Shown: positions 26,371-38,818, numbered from the stretch's first letter. The stretch: 64,000 nt of DNA from Kaistia defluvii (GCF_026343955.1 NZ_JAPKNI010000001.1:372001-436000), one strand, 5' to 3'. The notes: a model not told the origin generated them from the sequence alone. Numbers and translations: made by a program.

Positions 26371-26391
26371 GGCACAAGGCCCCGACACGCG

Positions 26392-26427
26392 AAAGCCCCG
26401 GCGAACATCCCTTCGCCGGGGCTTTTT
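26392..26427. terminator. Terminator between ychF and the DUF4282 gene
   Basis: AAAGCCCCGGCGAA (26392-26405) and TTCGCCGGGGCTTT (26412-26425) form a 14-bp stem with a 6-base loop, followed by a T-run on the plus strand. AAA before the left arm gives a weaker T-run on the other strand, so it may also stop transcription of the converging DUF4282 gene. Confidence 0.88.
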
Positions 26428-26471
26428 TACGTCGCGTCTTGCGGGCCATGGGGGACCGCCGAGCCGATGGC

Positions 26472-27791
26472 TCAGGCGGCGTCGTCGGCCTTCTGCTTTT
26501 CGGGCGCGGGCCCGGCAGCGACAATCGTCGCTTCAGCCTCGTCGACCAGGGCCTTGGTGGCCTCTTGGACGAGCCGTTCCGTCGCTTCGGTGGCCGCATC
26601 CCTCGGCATATCCTGGGGAACTTCCTTGACCGCCTCCACCAGCGCTTCCTCGACCGCCTTCATGACGGCAGCGTCCGCGAGCTTGGCGGTCTTCCGGCTG
26701 TCTGCCTTCCTGGACTCGCCGCGCTTCGGATCCGGCGTCTTTATCTCGGGAGTCTTTACGTCGGGAGCCTTCACTTCCGGCGCTTCGACCTCTCCAGCCT
26801 TGGCCGCCGGCGCCTGCACGTCGGGAACTGGCTGAGCAGGCGGCTTCGCCTCGGACGCCTTCCCATCGGGCGCCTTGATGTCGACCACCTTCTGTTCGAC
26901 GGCCTTGGGCTCGCTCGCCTTGCCATCCGCAGTCTTGGCATCTGCGGCCTTGGCATCCGCCGCCTTGGCATCCGCGGCCTTGGCGTCTGGCGCCCTTGCT
27001 TCGGGAGGCTTGGGCGCGACGGCCTTCGTCTCTACGACGGAGGGCTTGACCTCGACGGTCGCAGCCTTGACGGGCTCGGGCTTGGTTTCCTCGCGTCGTC
27101 CGGACATCACCGGCGGCGCTTCCCATTTCGGAGCCGCCGCTTCCTCCAGATGCAGCCTCGCACCGGCCAGGCCCGCATCCGTCACGGCGGGAGCCGCCGT
27201 CGTCGCCGCAGCACGCGCGGCAGCTGCCGCCACGCCGTCACGCCGGGCACGGATCTCGGCCAGCCTCGCCTCTAGCGAACTGGTCTCGCTCGACTTACCC
27301 TCGGGACGCGGCTCCGCAACGCGCGCCGTCTCCGGCGCCCGCGGCGCGGGCGCCCTCGTCTCGCTCCAGCGCCCCTCGGCACGGGTCGCCACGGGCGGCG
27401 CGACCGGCTCGGGCGGCGCCGGCAGCATCTCCTCGAACGCCATCACGAACGGATCCTCGACCACGGGAGCCGGGGCCGCGACGACAGGGGCGCGCTCGGA
27501 CGGCGTCGCGAGACTGTCCCGGATATCCATCAGGTTCTCGTTGACGCGGAACAGCATGACCACGGCCTCGCAGGCCACTCGCGCCGCGACGATCGCCGCC
27601 AGCGTGCCGATGATGCTGAAGGCGATGGCGAGCAGTGCGCTGACGGGGGCGAGCTGGACCAGCGCCAGGCCGTTCAGGAGGCCCGAAATGCCGAACAGCA
27701 CGGCGATGGCTGCGAGCAGCCAGAACAGGAGTTCGATGACCGACGTCGCAACGAACCGATCCCATTTGAAGAGGTCAAAGAAGGAGGTCAT
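26472..27791 (-). CDS. DUF4282 domain-containing membrane protein with low-complexity tail
   Basis: This 439-residue protein begins with a DUF4282-type membrane domain: MTSFFDLFKWDRFVATSVIE, then ELLFWLLAAIAVLFGISGLL and a second hydrophobic segment (LLAIAFSIIGTLAAIVAARV), about residues 1-95. The remaining 340 residues are hydrophilic, rich in Ala, Pro, Lys and Glu, with tandem ADAKA-type units encoded by 15-bp repeats at 26921-26995. The tail resembles a disordered linker or peptidoglycan-spanning segment; the function is unknown. The ATG at 27791 follows GGAGG in minus-strand sense. It converges with ychF. Confidence 0.82.
   Translation of the reverse strand: MTSFFDLFKWDRFVATSVIELLFWLLAAIAVLFGISGLLNGLALVQLAPVSALLAIAFSIIGTLAAIVAARVACEAVVMLFRVNENLMDIRDSLATPSERAPVVAAPAPVVEDPFVMAFEEMLPAPPEPVAPPVATRAEGRWSETRAPAPRAPETARVAEPRPEGKSSETSSLEARLAEIRARRDGVAAAAARAAATTAAPAVTDAGLAGARLHLEEAAAPKWEAPPVMSGRREETKPEPVKAATVEVKPSVVETKAVAPKPPEARAPDAKAADAKAADAKAADAKTADGKASEPKAVEQKVVDIKAPDGKASEAKPPAQPVPDVQAPAAKAGEVEAPEVKAPDVKTPEIKTPDPKRGESRKADSRKTAKLADAAVMKAVEEALVEAVKEVPQDMPRDAATEATERLVQEATKALVDEAEATIVAAGPAPEKQKADDAA
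26921..26995. repeat. Tandem 15-bp repeats encoding ADAKA units
   Basis: Four to five imperfect copies of a 15-bp unit (plus-strand core GCCTTGGCATCYGC) lie inside the DUF4282 gene and encode repeated Ala-Asp-Ala-Lys-Ala. Such units can change copy number by slippage. Confidence 0.75.
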
Positions 27792-27860
27792 GTCGTCATC
27801 CCAAAGAAGCACTCCGCGCGCATCGCAGCGTTCCATCCGCCGGCGAGTCGCCGCAGAGTC

Positions 27861-28505
27861 TCATAATTCGCGGCGCGCCGCATCTTCCCAAGCCATGAAG
27901 CCCTCATCGGCCAGCATTGTGGCGACATATTCCGCGGCGAGCTCCGACAGTTCCGGCGCGTAGGTCCGGAAACGGCTGACGACCGGGGCATACATGGCGT
28001 CCGCAATCGTCCGATGTCCGAACAGATAGGGGCCACCCAGCCCGAAGGCAGTGCGGCAATCGCGGAAGATCGCATCGATTCGTGCAATGTCCTCGGCGAC
28101 GCCGGGTTCGTCGAGGCCGGCACCCGGGAAATGCTCGAACAGATCCATCGCGAGCGCCATCCGCATCGGCCGGAAACCCGAATGCATCTCGGCCGAGATG
28201 GAACGCGCCGTTGCTCGGGCGACGCGATCGGAGGGCCAGAGCCCGCGATCGGGGTAGCATTCCGCCAGGTATTCGCAGATCGCCATCGAATCCCAGACCT
28301 TGACCGGGACCTGCGTCCGCCGGTCGATCAGCAGCGGCACGAGGCCGGTCGGGCCGAGGGCCGCCGCCTCCGCCTTGCCGGCCGCGGTGCGGTGCTGCAG
28401 CACCACCTCGTCAAAGGAAGCGCCGGTCTGTCGCAGGACCAGCCAGGGCCGCATCGACCAGCTCGACCACTGCCGCGAACCGATGACTACAGTGAAATCC
28501 GGCAT
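27861..28505 (-). CDS. Glutathione S-transferase family protein
   Basis: This is a 214-residue GST. The N-terminal thioredoxin-like domain starts MPDFTVVIGSRQWSSWSMRP, with the glutathione-contact Ser region and cis-Pro in GLVPLLIDRR, followed by VWDSMAICEYLAECYPDRGL. The C-terminal helical domain includes RTIADAMYAPVVSRFRTYAP. The start at 28505 lies 1 bp after the apt stop, so it is probably translated with apt. The physiological substrate cannot be read from sequence. The 69-bp gap to the DUF4282 gene, on the same strand, holds no terminator I can see. Confidence 0.91.
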   Translation of the reverse strand: MPDFTVVIGSRQWSSWSMRPWLVLRQTGASFDEVVLQHRTAAGKAEAAALGPTGLVPLLIDRRTQVPVKVWDSMAICEYLAECYPDRGLWPSDRVARATARSISAEMHSGFRPMRMALAMDLFEHFPGAGLDEPGVAEDIARIDAIFRDCRTAFGLGGPYLFGHRTIADAMYAPVVSRFRTYAPELSELAAEYVATMLADEGFMAWEDAARREL

Positions 28506-28506
28506 G

Positions 28507-29049
28507 TCAGTGCCCTTCGAAGGAGACAAGCGTTCGCACTGGAACGTCGAGCGCCCTGAGCTTGTCCGCGCCGCCCAGCTCCGGCAGATCGATGATGAAG
28601 CAGGCAGCCTCGACGATGGCGCCGCGCTGGCGCAGCAGCTTGACCGCGCCCTCCGCCGTGCCGCCGGTCGCGATCAGGTCGTCGACGAGGATCACCCGGT
28701 CGCCCTTGCCGACCGCGTCGACATGCATCTCCATCTCGTCCGTGCCGTATTCGAGCGCATAGGACATGCTGACCGTGTCGAAGGGCAGCTTGCCCTTCTT
28801 GCGGATCGGCACGAAGCCGGCCGAAAGCTGGTGCGCCACGGCGCCGCCGATGATGAAGCCGCGCGCTTCGATGCCGGCGACCTGGTCGATCTTGGCGCCC
28901 GCCCAGGGCTGGACCAGTTCGTCGATCGTGCGGCGAAAGGCGCGCGCATTGCCGAGCAGCGTGGTGATGTCGCGGAACTGGACGCCCGGCTTCGGATAAT
29001 CCGGGATCGTGCGGATCGAGGCGGCGATGTCGTTCAGGGCAGCGGTCAT
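28507..29049 (-). CDS. apt: Adenine phosphoribosyltransferase
   Basis: Apt salvages adenine to AMP using PRPP. It is 180 residues, the family size, starting [20 protein letters not shown] with the conserved FRDITTLL. The PRPP loop is [20 protein letters not shown], and [20 protein letters not shown] is diagnostic. The start at 29049 was chosen because the 75 upstream codons have no family sequence. Upstream on the same strand is mtnP, whose product yields adenine, so the two act in sequence in methylthioadenosine salvage. The gap of 107 bp is compatible with co-transcription. Confidence 0.96.
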   Translation of the reverse strand: MTAALNDIAASIRTIPDYPKPGVQFRDITTLLGNARAFRRTIDELVQPWAGAKIDQVAGIEARGFIIGGAVAHQLSAGFVPIRKKGKLPFDTVSMSYALEYGTDEMEMHVDAVGKGDRVILVDDLIATGGTAEGAVKLLRQRGAIVEAACFIIDLPELGGADKLRALDVPVRTLVSFEGH

Positions 29050-29156
29050 GATGGCTTTCAGATTTCTGCGGATGTTGGCTAAGGCTTGCCCCAGCTTTCG
29101 GCCCGCGTCCAGTTCCAAGACGGCAAACGCTGGGGCGTTTGGCCGATAGCGGTGGG

Positions 29157-30032
<876 letters not shown>

Positions 30033-30155
30033 GGATCCGTACCTGCCTTGTCCGTGAAGCCGCGAAGATGGCAAAGCAGCCGGACAAGCTCAAGCGGGAT
30101 CGGTATTGGGGCGGTTCGGGCTCAGAACGCCCCACTCTTGGCCGGTGTTCATGCG

Positions 30156-30174
30156 CCCCGGCCTTGGGCCGGGG
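30156..30174. repeat. Stem-loop between hemF and mtnP
   Basis: CCCCGGCC (30156-30163) and GGCCGGGG (30167-30174) are perfect complements around a 3-base loop. No T-run follows on the minus strand, so it is at most a weak terminator or mRNA-stability hairpin in the 169-bp spacer. Confidence 0.45.
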
Positions 30175-30201
30175 CTGCGCCGAACCAAGCGCGAAGTCGC
30201 C

Positions 30202-31089
30202 CTACGGCCACTTCACCACGGGCGGCATCGACGACAGGATCGAATCGATGTTGCCGCCGGTGCGCAAGCCGAAGATCGTGCCGCGATCATAGAGCAGGTT
30301 GAACTCGACATAGCGGCCGCGCCGGATCAGCTGCTCCTCGCGGTCGGCCTCGGTCCAGGGCGTCTCGAAATTGGCGCGCACGGCCGCGTCGTAAGCGGCG
30401 AGGAAGCTGATGCCGACATCCCTAGTGAAGGCGAAATCGGCGTCCCAGTCGCCGGAATTGTGGCCGTCATAGAAGATGCCGCCAATACCGCGCGGCTCGT
30501 TGCGGTGCTTCAGGAAGAAGTACTCGTCGCACCACGCCTTGTAGCGCTCGTAGTCGGCGACCGGGTGGCGCTCGCAGGCGCCGCGCATGGCGGCATGGAA
30601 GGCGACGCTGTCGGGATCTTCCTGCGTCCGCCGGCGGTCGAGCACCGGCGTCAGGTCGGCGCCGCCGCCGAACCACTGCTTGGTCGTCGCCACCATGCGC
30701 GTGTTCATGTGCACGGCCGGGACGTTGGGATTGGTCATGTGCGCGATCAGCGAGATGCCGGCCGCCCAGAAGCGCGGATCCTCCGACGCGCCCGGCATTT
30801 CCTTGGCGAATTCCGGCGCGAAGCTGCCATGCACCGTCGAGACGTGCACGCCGACCTTTTCGAACAGGCGGCCATGCATCAGCGCCATGGTGCCGCCGCC
30901 GCCCGGCGCGCCCGTGTGGTCGGTGCGCTTCCAGGGCTTGCGCTCGAACCGGCCGACTTTGTCGCCATAGAGCGCGGGCGACGCCGCGTCCTCCAGCGCC
31001 TCGAAGCCGGCGATGATGCGACCCTGCAATTCGGCGAACCAGGTGCTCGCGCGGGCCTTCTTGTCCTCGATTGCGTCAGGCAGTGCCAT
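30202..31089 (-). CDS. hemF: Aerobic coproporphyrinogen III oxidase
   Basis: HemF is the oxygen-dependent enzyme that decarboxylates coproporphyrinogen III to protoporphyrinogen IX in heme synthesis. It is 295 residues. Hallmarks are [73 protein letters not shown] and [20 protein letters not shown]. The ATG at 31089 gives the usual size. The upstream trmL stop is inside the hemF start (14-bp overlap), so the two genes are probably co-transcribed. Downstream is mtnP after 169 bp. Confidence 0.97.
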   Translation of the reverse strand: MALPDAIEDKKARASTWFAELQGRIIAGFEALEDAASPALYGDKVGRFERKPWKRTDHTGAPGGGGTMALMHGRLFEKVGVHVSTVHGSFAPEFAKEMPGASEDPRFWAAGISLIAHMTNPNVPAVHMNTRMVATTKQWFGGGADLTPVLDRRRTQEDPDSVAFHAAMRGACERHPVADYERYKAWCDEYFFLKHRNEPRGIGGIFYDGHNSGDWDADFAFTRDVGISFLAAYDAAVRANFETPWTEADREEQLIRRGRYVEFNLLYDRGTIFGLRTGGNIDSILSSMPPVVKWP

Positions 31090-31573
31090 GTGTGTCTTCC
31101 TCAACAGCGGGGCCGCCCGGCAGGCCACCGGTCTGCCTGAGCGCCTCGCCAGTTACCATGGCGACCGTCATGGCGAGATTGATCGAGCGCAATCCCGGCC
31201 GCATCGGGACGATCAGTCGCGCCTCCGCCCGTTCGTGCACGGATGGCGGCACGCCCGCGCTCTCGCGGCCGAAGAGCAGCATGTCGTCCGGGCGGAAGGC
31301 GAAATCGGTATAGGGGATCGCGGCCCTGGTCGAGAGCAGCACCAGCCGGCTACCCTGCTCCGCCCGGAAAATCTCGAAGGAATCGAAAGAAATGTGGCGG
31401 CGCAGCGCAGCACGCTCCACATAGTCCATGCCGGCCCGCTTCAATCCGCGATCCGACAGGTCGAAGCCGGCAGGCTCTATGATGTCGACATCCACGCCCA
31501 TGCAGGCAGCGAATCGCAGGATCGCCCCTGTATTGTGGGGGATGTCGGGCTGATAGAGCGCAATGCGGGGCAT
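31076..31573 (-). CDS. trmL: tRNA (cytidine(34)-2'-O)-methyltransferase TrmL
   Basis: This 165-residue SPOUT-fold enzyme 2'-O-methylates the wobble base of certain leucine tRNAs. It begins [20 protein letters not shown], and the knotted SAM site includes [19 protein letters not shown] and [20 protein letters not shown], ending EALRQTGG. The start at 31573 gives the family length; a long frame extends upstream over the neighbouring ABC exporter on the other strand but is non-coding there. It is divergent from the ABC exporter gene (63-bp gap) and overlaps hemF by 14 bp. Confidence 0.94.
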   Translation of the reverse strand: MPRIALYQPDIPHNTGAILRFAACMGVDVDIIEPAGFDLSDRGLKRAGMDYVERAALRRHISFDSFEIFRAEQGSRLVLLSTRAAIPYTDFAFRPDDMLLFGRESAGVPPSVHERAEARLIVPMRPGLRSINLAMTVAMVTGEALRQTGGLPGGPAVEEDTHGTA

Positions 31574-31636
31574 CTGGCCTTCATGTCCATTGGATTGACG
31601 CGGCAAGCTCGCGGCAAGGGTGATACAGGATCCGGC

Positions 31637-33487
<1,851 letters not shown>

Positions 33488-33904
33488 CCGATGGGTGACA
33501 AGCCAAGCGCCTGTCACCCATCCGCAACAAGACGCCCGAAAACCCGCTCGCACCGCGAAAATGCGGGATCTGAAGTGAAATCCGCGCTAGCATCCTCTGA
33601 TTGCATGAGTTGCCGCCGCATTTCGCGCGCCGCAGCGCAGATCCGGGAGGGTTGGATGGAAAATATCCTGTTGAACATCCGGCCCGCGATCTGCCCCCGT
33701 CAGGCGATGCACGCCACGCTCTGACGCTTTCCTGGCCCCACCGGCCACTCTTCCGGACTTCCCGCTCCTATCCGGTCCCGGTACGCCCAGGCTCCTCGCT
33801 TCCGCCGGAAGATGCGCCCTCTCCCGCCGGAGACGCGCGTCCGCAATCCAATTTCGAGCCGCGCGCCCGAGGCGCGGTCCAGCTTCCAAATCCTGGACAT
33901 TTCC
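33488..33904. other. Spacer between the two paralogous ABC exporters
   Basis: This 417-bp stretch separates the two exporters and has no supported gene. The frame of the second exporter is open further upstream, but its residues lack family sequence. No inverted repeat or strong promoter motif was evident by eye, so it holds at most an internal promoter. Confidence 0.4.
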
Positions 33905-35740
33905 ATGTTCCGCTTCTTCGAATCCCGGATCGATCCGTTCCGCAGCCATGACGACAGCATGCCGCCGGCGACGCTGGTCGGCTTCTACTGGCGCTATTGC
34001 CGCCAGATCTGGCCGTACCTGCTGATCTTGATGGCGATCGGTCTGGTGGTATCGCTGATCGAGATCGCGATGCTTCGCTATATCGGCTCGATCGTCGACC
34101 TGCTGAAATCGACCACGCCGAGCGAAATCCTGGCCGATTACGGTCCGACCTTTCTCTGGATGGGCTTCGTCATCGTCATCGCGCGGCCGCTGGCAGCGCT
34201 GGCGCACGATCTCGTCAACCAGCAGACCATCGCGCCCAACTTCACCAATCTGATCCGCTGGCAGACGCACCACTATGTCATGCGCCAGTCGATCACCTTC
34301 TTCGCCAACGACTTCGCCGGCCGCATCGCCTCGAAGATCGTGCAGACCGGCCCGGCGCTGCGCGAATCGGTGACGCAGGTGATCGACGCGCTGTGGTTCG
34401 TGACGATCTTCTCCGGCTCGGCGTTGGTGATCTTCTGGAGCGCCGACTGGCGGCTCGCGATGCCGCTGCTGCTCTGGATCATCGCCTATGTGCTGACGCT
34501 GGCCTGGTTCGTGCCGCGCATCCGCGACCGCGCGACCATCATGTCCGAGATGCGCTCGCAGCTCACCGGCCGGATCGTCGACAGCTACACCAACGTCCAG
34601 ACGGTGAAGCTCTTCGCCCATCCCGAGCGCGAGGACGAATATGCCAAGGAGGCGCTGGTCGAGCACACCGCCGCCTTCAAGAACGAGACGCGGCTGATCA
34701 CGGCGATGAACGCCACGGTTTCCAGCCTGAACGGCCTGCTGGTCATGGCGACCGGCACGCTGGCGGTCTGGCTTTGGTCGTTCGAGGCCATCACGCTGGG
34801 CGCCATCGCGGTGGCGGCAGGCCTCGCCATCCGCATCACCAACATGTCCGGCTGGATCATGTGGGTGGCGGTCGGCATCTTCGAGCAGATGGGCACCGTA
34901 CAGGAGGGGCTGGAGACGATCGCCCGCCCCTACGACCTGCTCGACAAGCCCGATGCCAGGCCCCTCGTCGCCGACAGGGGTGAGATCCGGTTCGAGAATG
35001 TCCGCTTCCACTATGGCAAGGCCGGCGGGATCATCGAGGACCTGAGCTTCACCATCCGGCCGGGCGAGAAGGTCGGCCTGGTCGGACGGTCGGGCGCCGG
35101 CAAGTCGACCTTGGTCAACCTGCTGCTGCGCTTCTACGACGTGGAGGCCGGCCGCGTGCTGATCGACGGGCAGAACGTCTCGGACGTGACGCAGGACAGT
35201 CTCCGGCAGCAGATCGGCCTGGTAACCCAGGACACCTCGTTGCTGCATCGGTCGGTGCGCGACAACATCCTCTATGGCCGCCCCGATGCATCGGAAGAGG
35301 CGGTGCGGGAAGCGACCCGGCAGGCGCATGCCGACGGCTTCATCGAGGGGCTGAGCGATCCCAGGGGACGCCGGGGGCTCGACGCGCATGTCGGCGAGCG
35401 CGGGGTGAAGCTGTCGGGCGGCCAGCGCCAGCGCATCGCCATTGCCCGCGTGCTCCTGAAGGACGCGCCGATCCTGATCCTCGACGAGGCGACGTCCGCG
35501 CTCGATTCGGAGGTCGAGGCGGCGATCCAGGAGAGCTTCCTCCGGCTGATGGAGAACAAGACCGTGATCGCCATCGCACACCGCCTCTCCACCATCGCGG
35601 CGATGGACCGGCTGATCGTGCTCGACCAGGGCCGCATCGTCGAAACCGGCAGCCACGAGCAGCTCCTGCGCCAGAACGGCCTCTATGCCGGCCTCTGGCA
35701 TCGGCAGTCGGGCGGGTTCCTGGACCTGCACGCCAACTGA
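33905..35740 (+). CDS. ABC exporter (half-transporter), paralogue of the preceding gene
   Basis: This 611-residue type I ABC exporter has the same layout as its neighbour: membrane domain (about 35-330), Walker A GRSGAGKSTL, Q-loop LVTQDTSL, signature LSGGQRQR, Walker B ILILDEATSALDSE, and AHRLS. Long stretches of the ATPase domain are identical or nearly so between the two genes (for example DAHVGERGVKLSGGQRQRIA), which shows an old duplication. Both start with an FFE/YFE...IDPF segment, and both have intact catalytic motifs. The start is ATG at 33905 with a weak SD. A weak hairpin follows at 35759-35787. Confidence 0.93.
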   Translation: MFRFFESRIDPFRSHDDSMPPATLVGFYWRYCRQIWPYLLILMAIGLVVSLIEIAMLRYIGSIVDLLKSTTPSEILADYGPTFLWMGFVIVIARPLAALAHDLVNQQTIAPNFTNLIRWQTHHYVMRQSITFFANDFAGRIASKIVQTGPALRESVTQVIDALWFVTIFSGSALVIFWSADWRLAMPLLLWIIAYVLTLAWFVPRIRDRATIMSEMRSQLTGRIVDSYTNVQTVKLFAHPEREDEYAKEALVEHTAAFKNETRLITAMNATVSSLNGLLVMATGTLAVWLWSFEAITLGAIAVAAGLAIRITNMSGWIMWVAVGIFEQMGTVQEGLETIARPYDLLDKPDARPLVADRGEIRFENVRFHYGKAGGIIEDLSFTIRPGEKVGLVGRSGAGKSTLVNLLLRFYDVEAGRVLIDGQNVSDVTQDSLRQQIGLVTQDTSLLHRSVRDNILYGRPDASEEAVREATRQAHADGFIEGLSDPRGRRGLDAHVGERGVKLSGGQRQRIAIARVLLKDAPILILDEATSALDSEVEAAIQESFLRLMENKTVIAIAHRLSTIAAMDRLIVLDQGRIVETGSHEQLLRQNGLYAGLWHRQSGGFLDLHAN

Positions 35741-35758
35741 GTCCCACCATTGGGCGGA

Positions 35759-35787
35759 GCGGGCGGCGAAGCGGCCGTCCGCCTCTT
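35759..35787 (+). terminator. Possible terminator after the second ABC exporter
   Basis: GCGGGCGGC (35759-35767) can pair with GCCGTCCGC (35774-35782), with one G-U pair, and is followed by CTCTTT. The T-run is short, so this is a weak call. Confidence 0.35.
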
Positions 35788-36033
35788 TCCACCCTATTCG
35801 GCGCGATCCCTGCGCATATCCCGTCGCCTTCCCGCGACAATGTGCGCATCGGGTGAGCGCTCTCTGGACATTCCTCGCCGTCGGTGGCTAAACAGCTTCT
35901 AATCTGACAGATGGGGACCATGCCGGTTTTCCCATCCATTTCGGCCGGGCGTTCCGGACATCGCACTGATGTGGGCCGCATACGGACGATGACGACGGCA
36001 GCGCCCGCTTCCGAGGACTATGAGGGGATCATC

Positions 36034-36594
36034 TTGGCTGAAAATGCTACGGCAGAACCGACCCGCCGCGACTTTCTGTATATTGCGACCGGCGCAGTAG
36101 GCGCTGTCGGTGTCGCGGCCGCCGTCTGGCCTTTCATCAATCAGATGAATCCCGACGCGTCGGCATTGGCGCTCGCTTCCACGGAAGTCGACATCGGCGC
36201 CCTGCAACCCGGCGACTCGCTGACCGTGAAGTGGCGCGGCAAGCCCGTGGTCGTGCGCAACCGCACGCAGAAGGAAATCGACGACGCCAAGGCGGCCTCG
36301 CTTTCCGACCTCAAGGATCCGGTCGCGCGCAACGCCAACCTGCAGCTCGACGCTCCGGCCACCGATGCCAACCGCGCCGCGGCCGGCAAGGAAAACTGGT
36401 TCGTCATGGTCAATGTCTGCACCCATCTGGGCTGCATTCCGCTCGGCCAGTCTGGCGAATACAATGGCTGGTTCTGCCCTTGCCATGGCTCGGTCTACGA
36501 CACGGCCGGCCGCATCCGCAGCGGCCCGGCTCCGGAGAATATGGCCGTTCCGGTCTATTCCTTCCTGAGCGACACCAAGATCAAGATCGGCTGA
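36034..36594 (+). CDS. petA: Ubiquinol-cytochrome c reductase Rieske iron-sulfur subunit
   Basis: This subunit of complex III carries the 2Fe-2S cluster that takes electrons from ubiquinol. A twin-arginine-type N-terminus (PTRRDFLYIATGAVGAVGVA) anchors it in the membrane. Cluster ligands are in VCTHLGCIPLG and CPCHGSVYD. The TTG at 36034 is preceded by GAGGGG at 6 bp and gives 186 residues, close to the family; an in-frame ATG at 35989 is the alternative. It is the first gene of petABC, 18 bp ahead of petB. A promoter should lie in the 35741-35988 interval. Confidence 0.93.
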   Translation: MAENATAEPTRRDFLYIATGAVGAVGVAAAVWPFINQMNPDASALALASTEVDIGALQPGDSLTVKWRGKPVVVRNRTQKEIDDAKAASLSDLKDPVARNANLQLDAPATDANRAAAGKENWFVMVNVCTHLGCIPLGQSGEYNGWFCPCHGSVYDTAGRIRSGPAPENMAVPVYSFLSDTKIKIG

Positions 36595-36612
36595 CCGGGG
36601 GAAATCGAGATC

Positions 36613-37881
36613 ATGTCCGGACCATCTAGCTATCAGCCGCAGAACGCTTTCTTGAAGTGGTTCGAGGCGCGCCTGCCAATCGGCGGGCTCATCCATTCGT
36701 CGTTCATCGTGTTCCCCAATCCGCGGAACCTGAACTACTGGTGGACCTTCGGCGGCATCCTCGCCTTCATGCTGGTGGCGCAGATCGTCACCGGCGTCGT
36801 GCTGGTGATGCACTACACCCCCCACACCTCGCTGGCCTTCTCCTCCGTCGAAGGCATCATGCGCGACGTGAACTATGGCTGGCTGCTGCGCTACCTGCAC
36901 GCCAACGGCGCGTCGATGTTCTTCATCGCCGTCTACGTCCACATCTTCCGCGGCCTCTACTACGGCTCCTACAAGGCGCCGCGCGAGGTGCTGTGGATCC
37001 TCGGCATGATCATCTTCCTGCTGATGATGGCCACCGGCTTCATGGGCTATGTGCTTCCCTGGGGACAGATGTCCTTCTGGGGCGCCACCGTGATCACCAA
37101 CCTCTTCTCGGCGATCCCGATCGTCGGCGAGACCATCGTGACCTGGCTCTGGGGCGGCTTCTCCGTCGACAACCCGACGCTGAACCGGTTCTTCTCGCTG
37201 CACTATTTGCTGCCGTTCATGATCGCCGGCGTCGTCGTCCTGCACATCTGGGCGCTGCACATTCCCGGCTCGAACAACCCGACCGGCGTGTCGGTCAAGT
37301 CCAGCCAGGACACCCTGCCCTTCCATCCCTACTTCACCGTCAAGGATGCCCTCGGCCTGGTCGTCTTCCTGATCGTCTATATGTGGTTCGTGTTCTACCT
37401 GCCGAACTTCATGGGCCATCCGGACAACTACACCCCGGCCAACCCGCTGGTGACGCCTGCGCATATCGTTCCGGAATGGTACTTCCTGCCGTTCTACGCG
37501 ATCCTGCGTTCGATCCCGGACAAGCTGGGCGGCGTCATCGCGATGTTCGGCGCCATCGCCGTGCTGTTCGTGGTTCCCTGGCTCGACACCTCGAAGGTCC
37601 GTTCGGCCAACTTCCGCCCGCTCTATCGCCAGTTCTTCTGGATCCTGGTGATCGTGTCGATCGGCCTGGGCTATCTCGGCTCGCGTCCAGCGGAAGGTGG
37701 ATATGTCATCGCTTCGCGTATCCTGACGGTCTACTACTTCTTTCACTTCCTGGTGATCCTGCCGCTGCTCGGCCTGTTCGAGAAGCCGAAGCCTCTGCCC
37801 GCGTCGATCACCGAGTCGGTTCTCGGCAAGGGTGCGGCCAATGTCACCGCCGGTGCGCCCGCCGCGCCGCAGAGCAAGTAA
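36613..37881 (+). CDS. petB: Cytochrome b subunit of the bc1 complex
   Basis: This is the 422-residue integral membrane subunit of ubiquinol-cytochrome c reductase. The two histidine pairs that bind heme are in [20 protein letters not shown] and [20 protein letters not shown]. The quinone-site PEWYFLP motif is present in [20 protein letters not shown]. Eight or so membrane helices are visible. It is a free-standing gene, not fused to cytochrome c1 as in Bradyrhizobium fbcH. It lies 18 bp after petA and 25 bp before petC. Confidence 0.98.
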   Translation: MSGPSSYQPQNAFLKWFEARLPIGGLIHSSFIVFPNPRNLNYWWTFGGILAFMLVAQIVTGVVLVMHYTPHTSLAFSSVEGIMRDVNYGWLLRYLHANGASMFFIAVYVHIFRGLYYGSYKAPREVLWILGMIIFLLMMATGFMGYVLPWGQMSFWGATVITNLFSAIPIVGETIVTWLWGGFSVDNPTLNRFFSLHYLLPFMIAGVVVLHIWALHIPGSNNPTGVSVKSSQDTLPFHPYFTVKDALGLVVFLIVYMWFVFYLPNFMGHPDNYTPANPLVTPAHIVPEWYFLPFYAILRSIPDKLGGVIAMFGAIAVLFVVPWLDTSKVRSANFRPLYRQFFWILVIVSIGLGYLGSRPAEGGYVIASRILTVYYFFHFLVILPLLGLFEKPKPLPASITESVLGKGAANVTAGAPAAPQSK

Positions 37882-37906
37882 GCCGCGAGAGGATCACGGA
37901 TCGATC

Positions 37907-38794
37907 ATGATGAAGACCCTTTCCGAGAAGATCGCGCGGTTTGGCCTGGCCCTGTCCCTCAGCGTCGCTTCGGCGACGCTGGTGGCCGGCCCGGTGAGCG
38001 CCGCCGAGGAAGCCGTCCACGAGACGCCGCACTACCCGTTGGTGCATCCGACCCAGGAACCCTGGAGCTTCGCCGGCGTGTTCGGCAAGTTCGATACGGC
38101 ACAGTTGCAGCGCGGCTACCAGGTCTACAAGGAAGTCTGCTCCGCCTGTCACTCGATGAACCTGATGAGCTTCCGCAACCTGGGCCAGCCCGGCGGACCG
38201 CACTTCAGCGAGGCGCAGGTCAAGGCGCTTGCCGCGACCTTCCAGGTGCAGGACGGCCCGAACGACGCCGGCGACATGTTCGAGCGCCCGGCCCGTCCTT
38301 CGGACCGCTTCCCGTCGCCCTTCCCCAATCCGGAAGCGGCCGCGGCCTCGAACAACGGCAAGGCTCCGCCGGACCTGTCGCTGATGGGCAAGGCGCGCGC
38401 CGTCGAGCGTGGCTTCCCCTGGTTCGTGCTGGATATCTTCACCCAGTACCAGGAAGGCGGCCCGGACTATATCCACGGCCTGCTGACCGGCTACCGCGAG
38501 CCGCCGGAAGGCGTCACCGTCGGCCCCGGCCTGCACTACAATGTCGGCTTCGGCAGCGGCCCGGCGATTGCCATGGCCCCGCCGCTCTCGGACGGCCAGA
38601 TCACCTATGCCGACGGCACGCCCGAGACCGTCGACCAGTACTCGCGCGACGTCGCGGCCTTCCTGATGTGGACGGCAGAGCCGCATCTCGACGCACGCAA
38701 GCGCATCGGCTTCCAGGTGATCATCTTCCTGATTATCTTTGCCGGCCTGCTCTACTTCGCCAAGAAGAAGATCTGGGCCAAGGTCGCCCACTAG
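37907..38794 (+). CDS. petC: Cytochrome c1 subunit of the bc1 complex
   Basis: This 295-residue membrane-anchored c-type cytochrome passes electrons from the Rieske protein to cytochrome c. It has a signal peptide (cleavage near residue 32), heme c attachment at CSACH (78-82) in YKEVCSACHSMNLMSFRN, and a Met axial-ligand region in GPAIAMAPPL. The C-terminal anchor is IIFLIIFAGLLYFAKKKIWA. Start at 37907 (a second ATG follows directly). It ends the petABC operon, whose terminator also overlaps the 3' end of cca. Interruption by fusion is not seen. Confidence 0.97.
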   Translation: MMKTLSEKIARFGLALSLSVASATLVAGPVSAAEEAVHETPHYPLVHPTQEPWSFAGVFGKFDTAQLQRGYQVYKEVCSACHSMNLMSFRNLGQPGGPHFSEAQVKALAATFQVQDGPNDAGDMFERPARPSDRFPSPFPNPEAAAASNNGKAPPDLSLMGKARAVERGFPWFVLDIFTQYQEGGPDYIHGLLTGYREPPEGVTVGPGLHYNVGFGSGPAIAMAPPLSDGQITYADGTPETVDQYSRDVAAFLMWTAEPHLDARKRIGFQVIIFLIIFAGLLYFAKKKIWAKVAH

Positions 38795-38818
38795 GCGCGA
38801 CCGGCAGACCTGCATTGA

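Noticed and set aside
26921-26995. Short tandem repeats considered as a CRISPR-like array
   Set aside because: The units are 15 bp with no spacers and are in frame inside a gene, encoding ADAKA repeats.
33587-35731. A 714-codon open frame antisense to the second ABC exporter
   Set aside because: Composition (Arg/His/Asp-rich) is that of an antisense frame in GC-rich DNA; the plus strand carries intact Walker A, signature and Walker B motifs.
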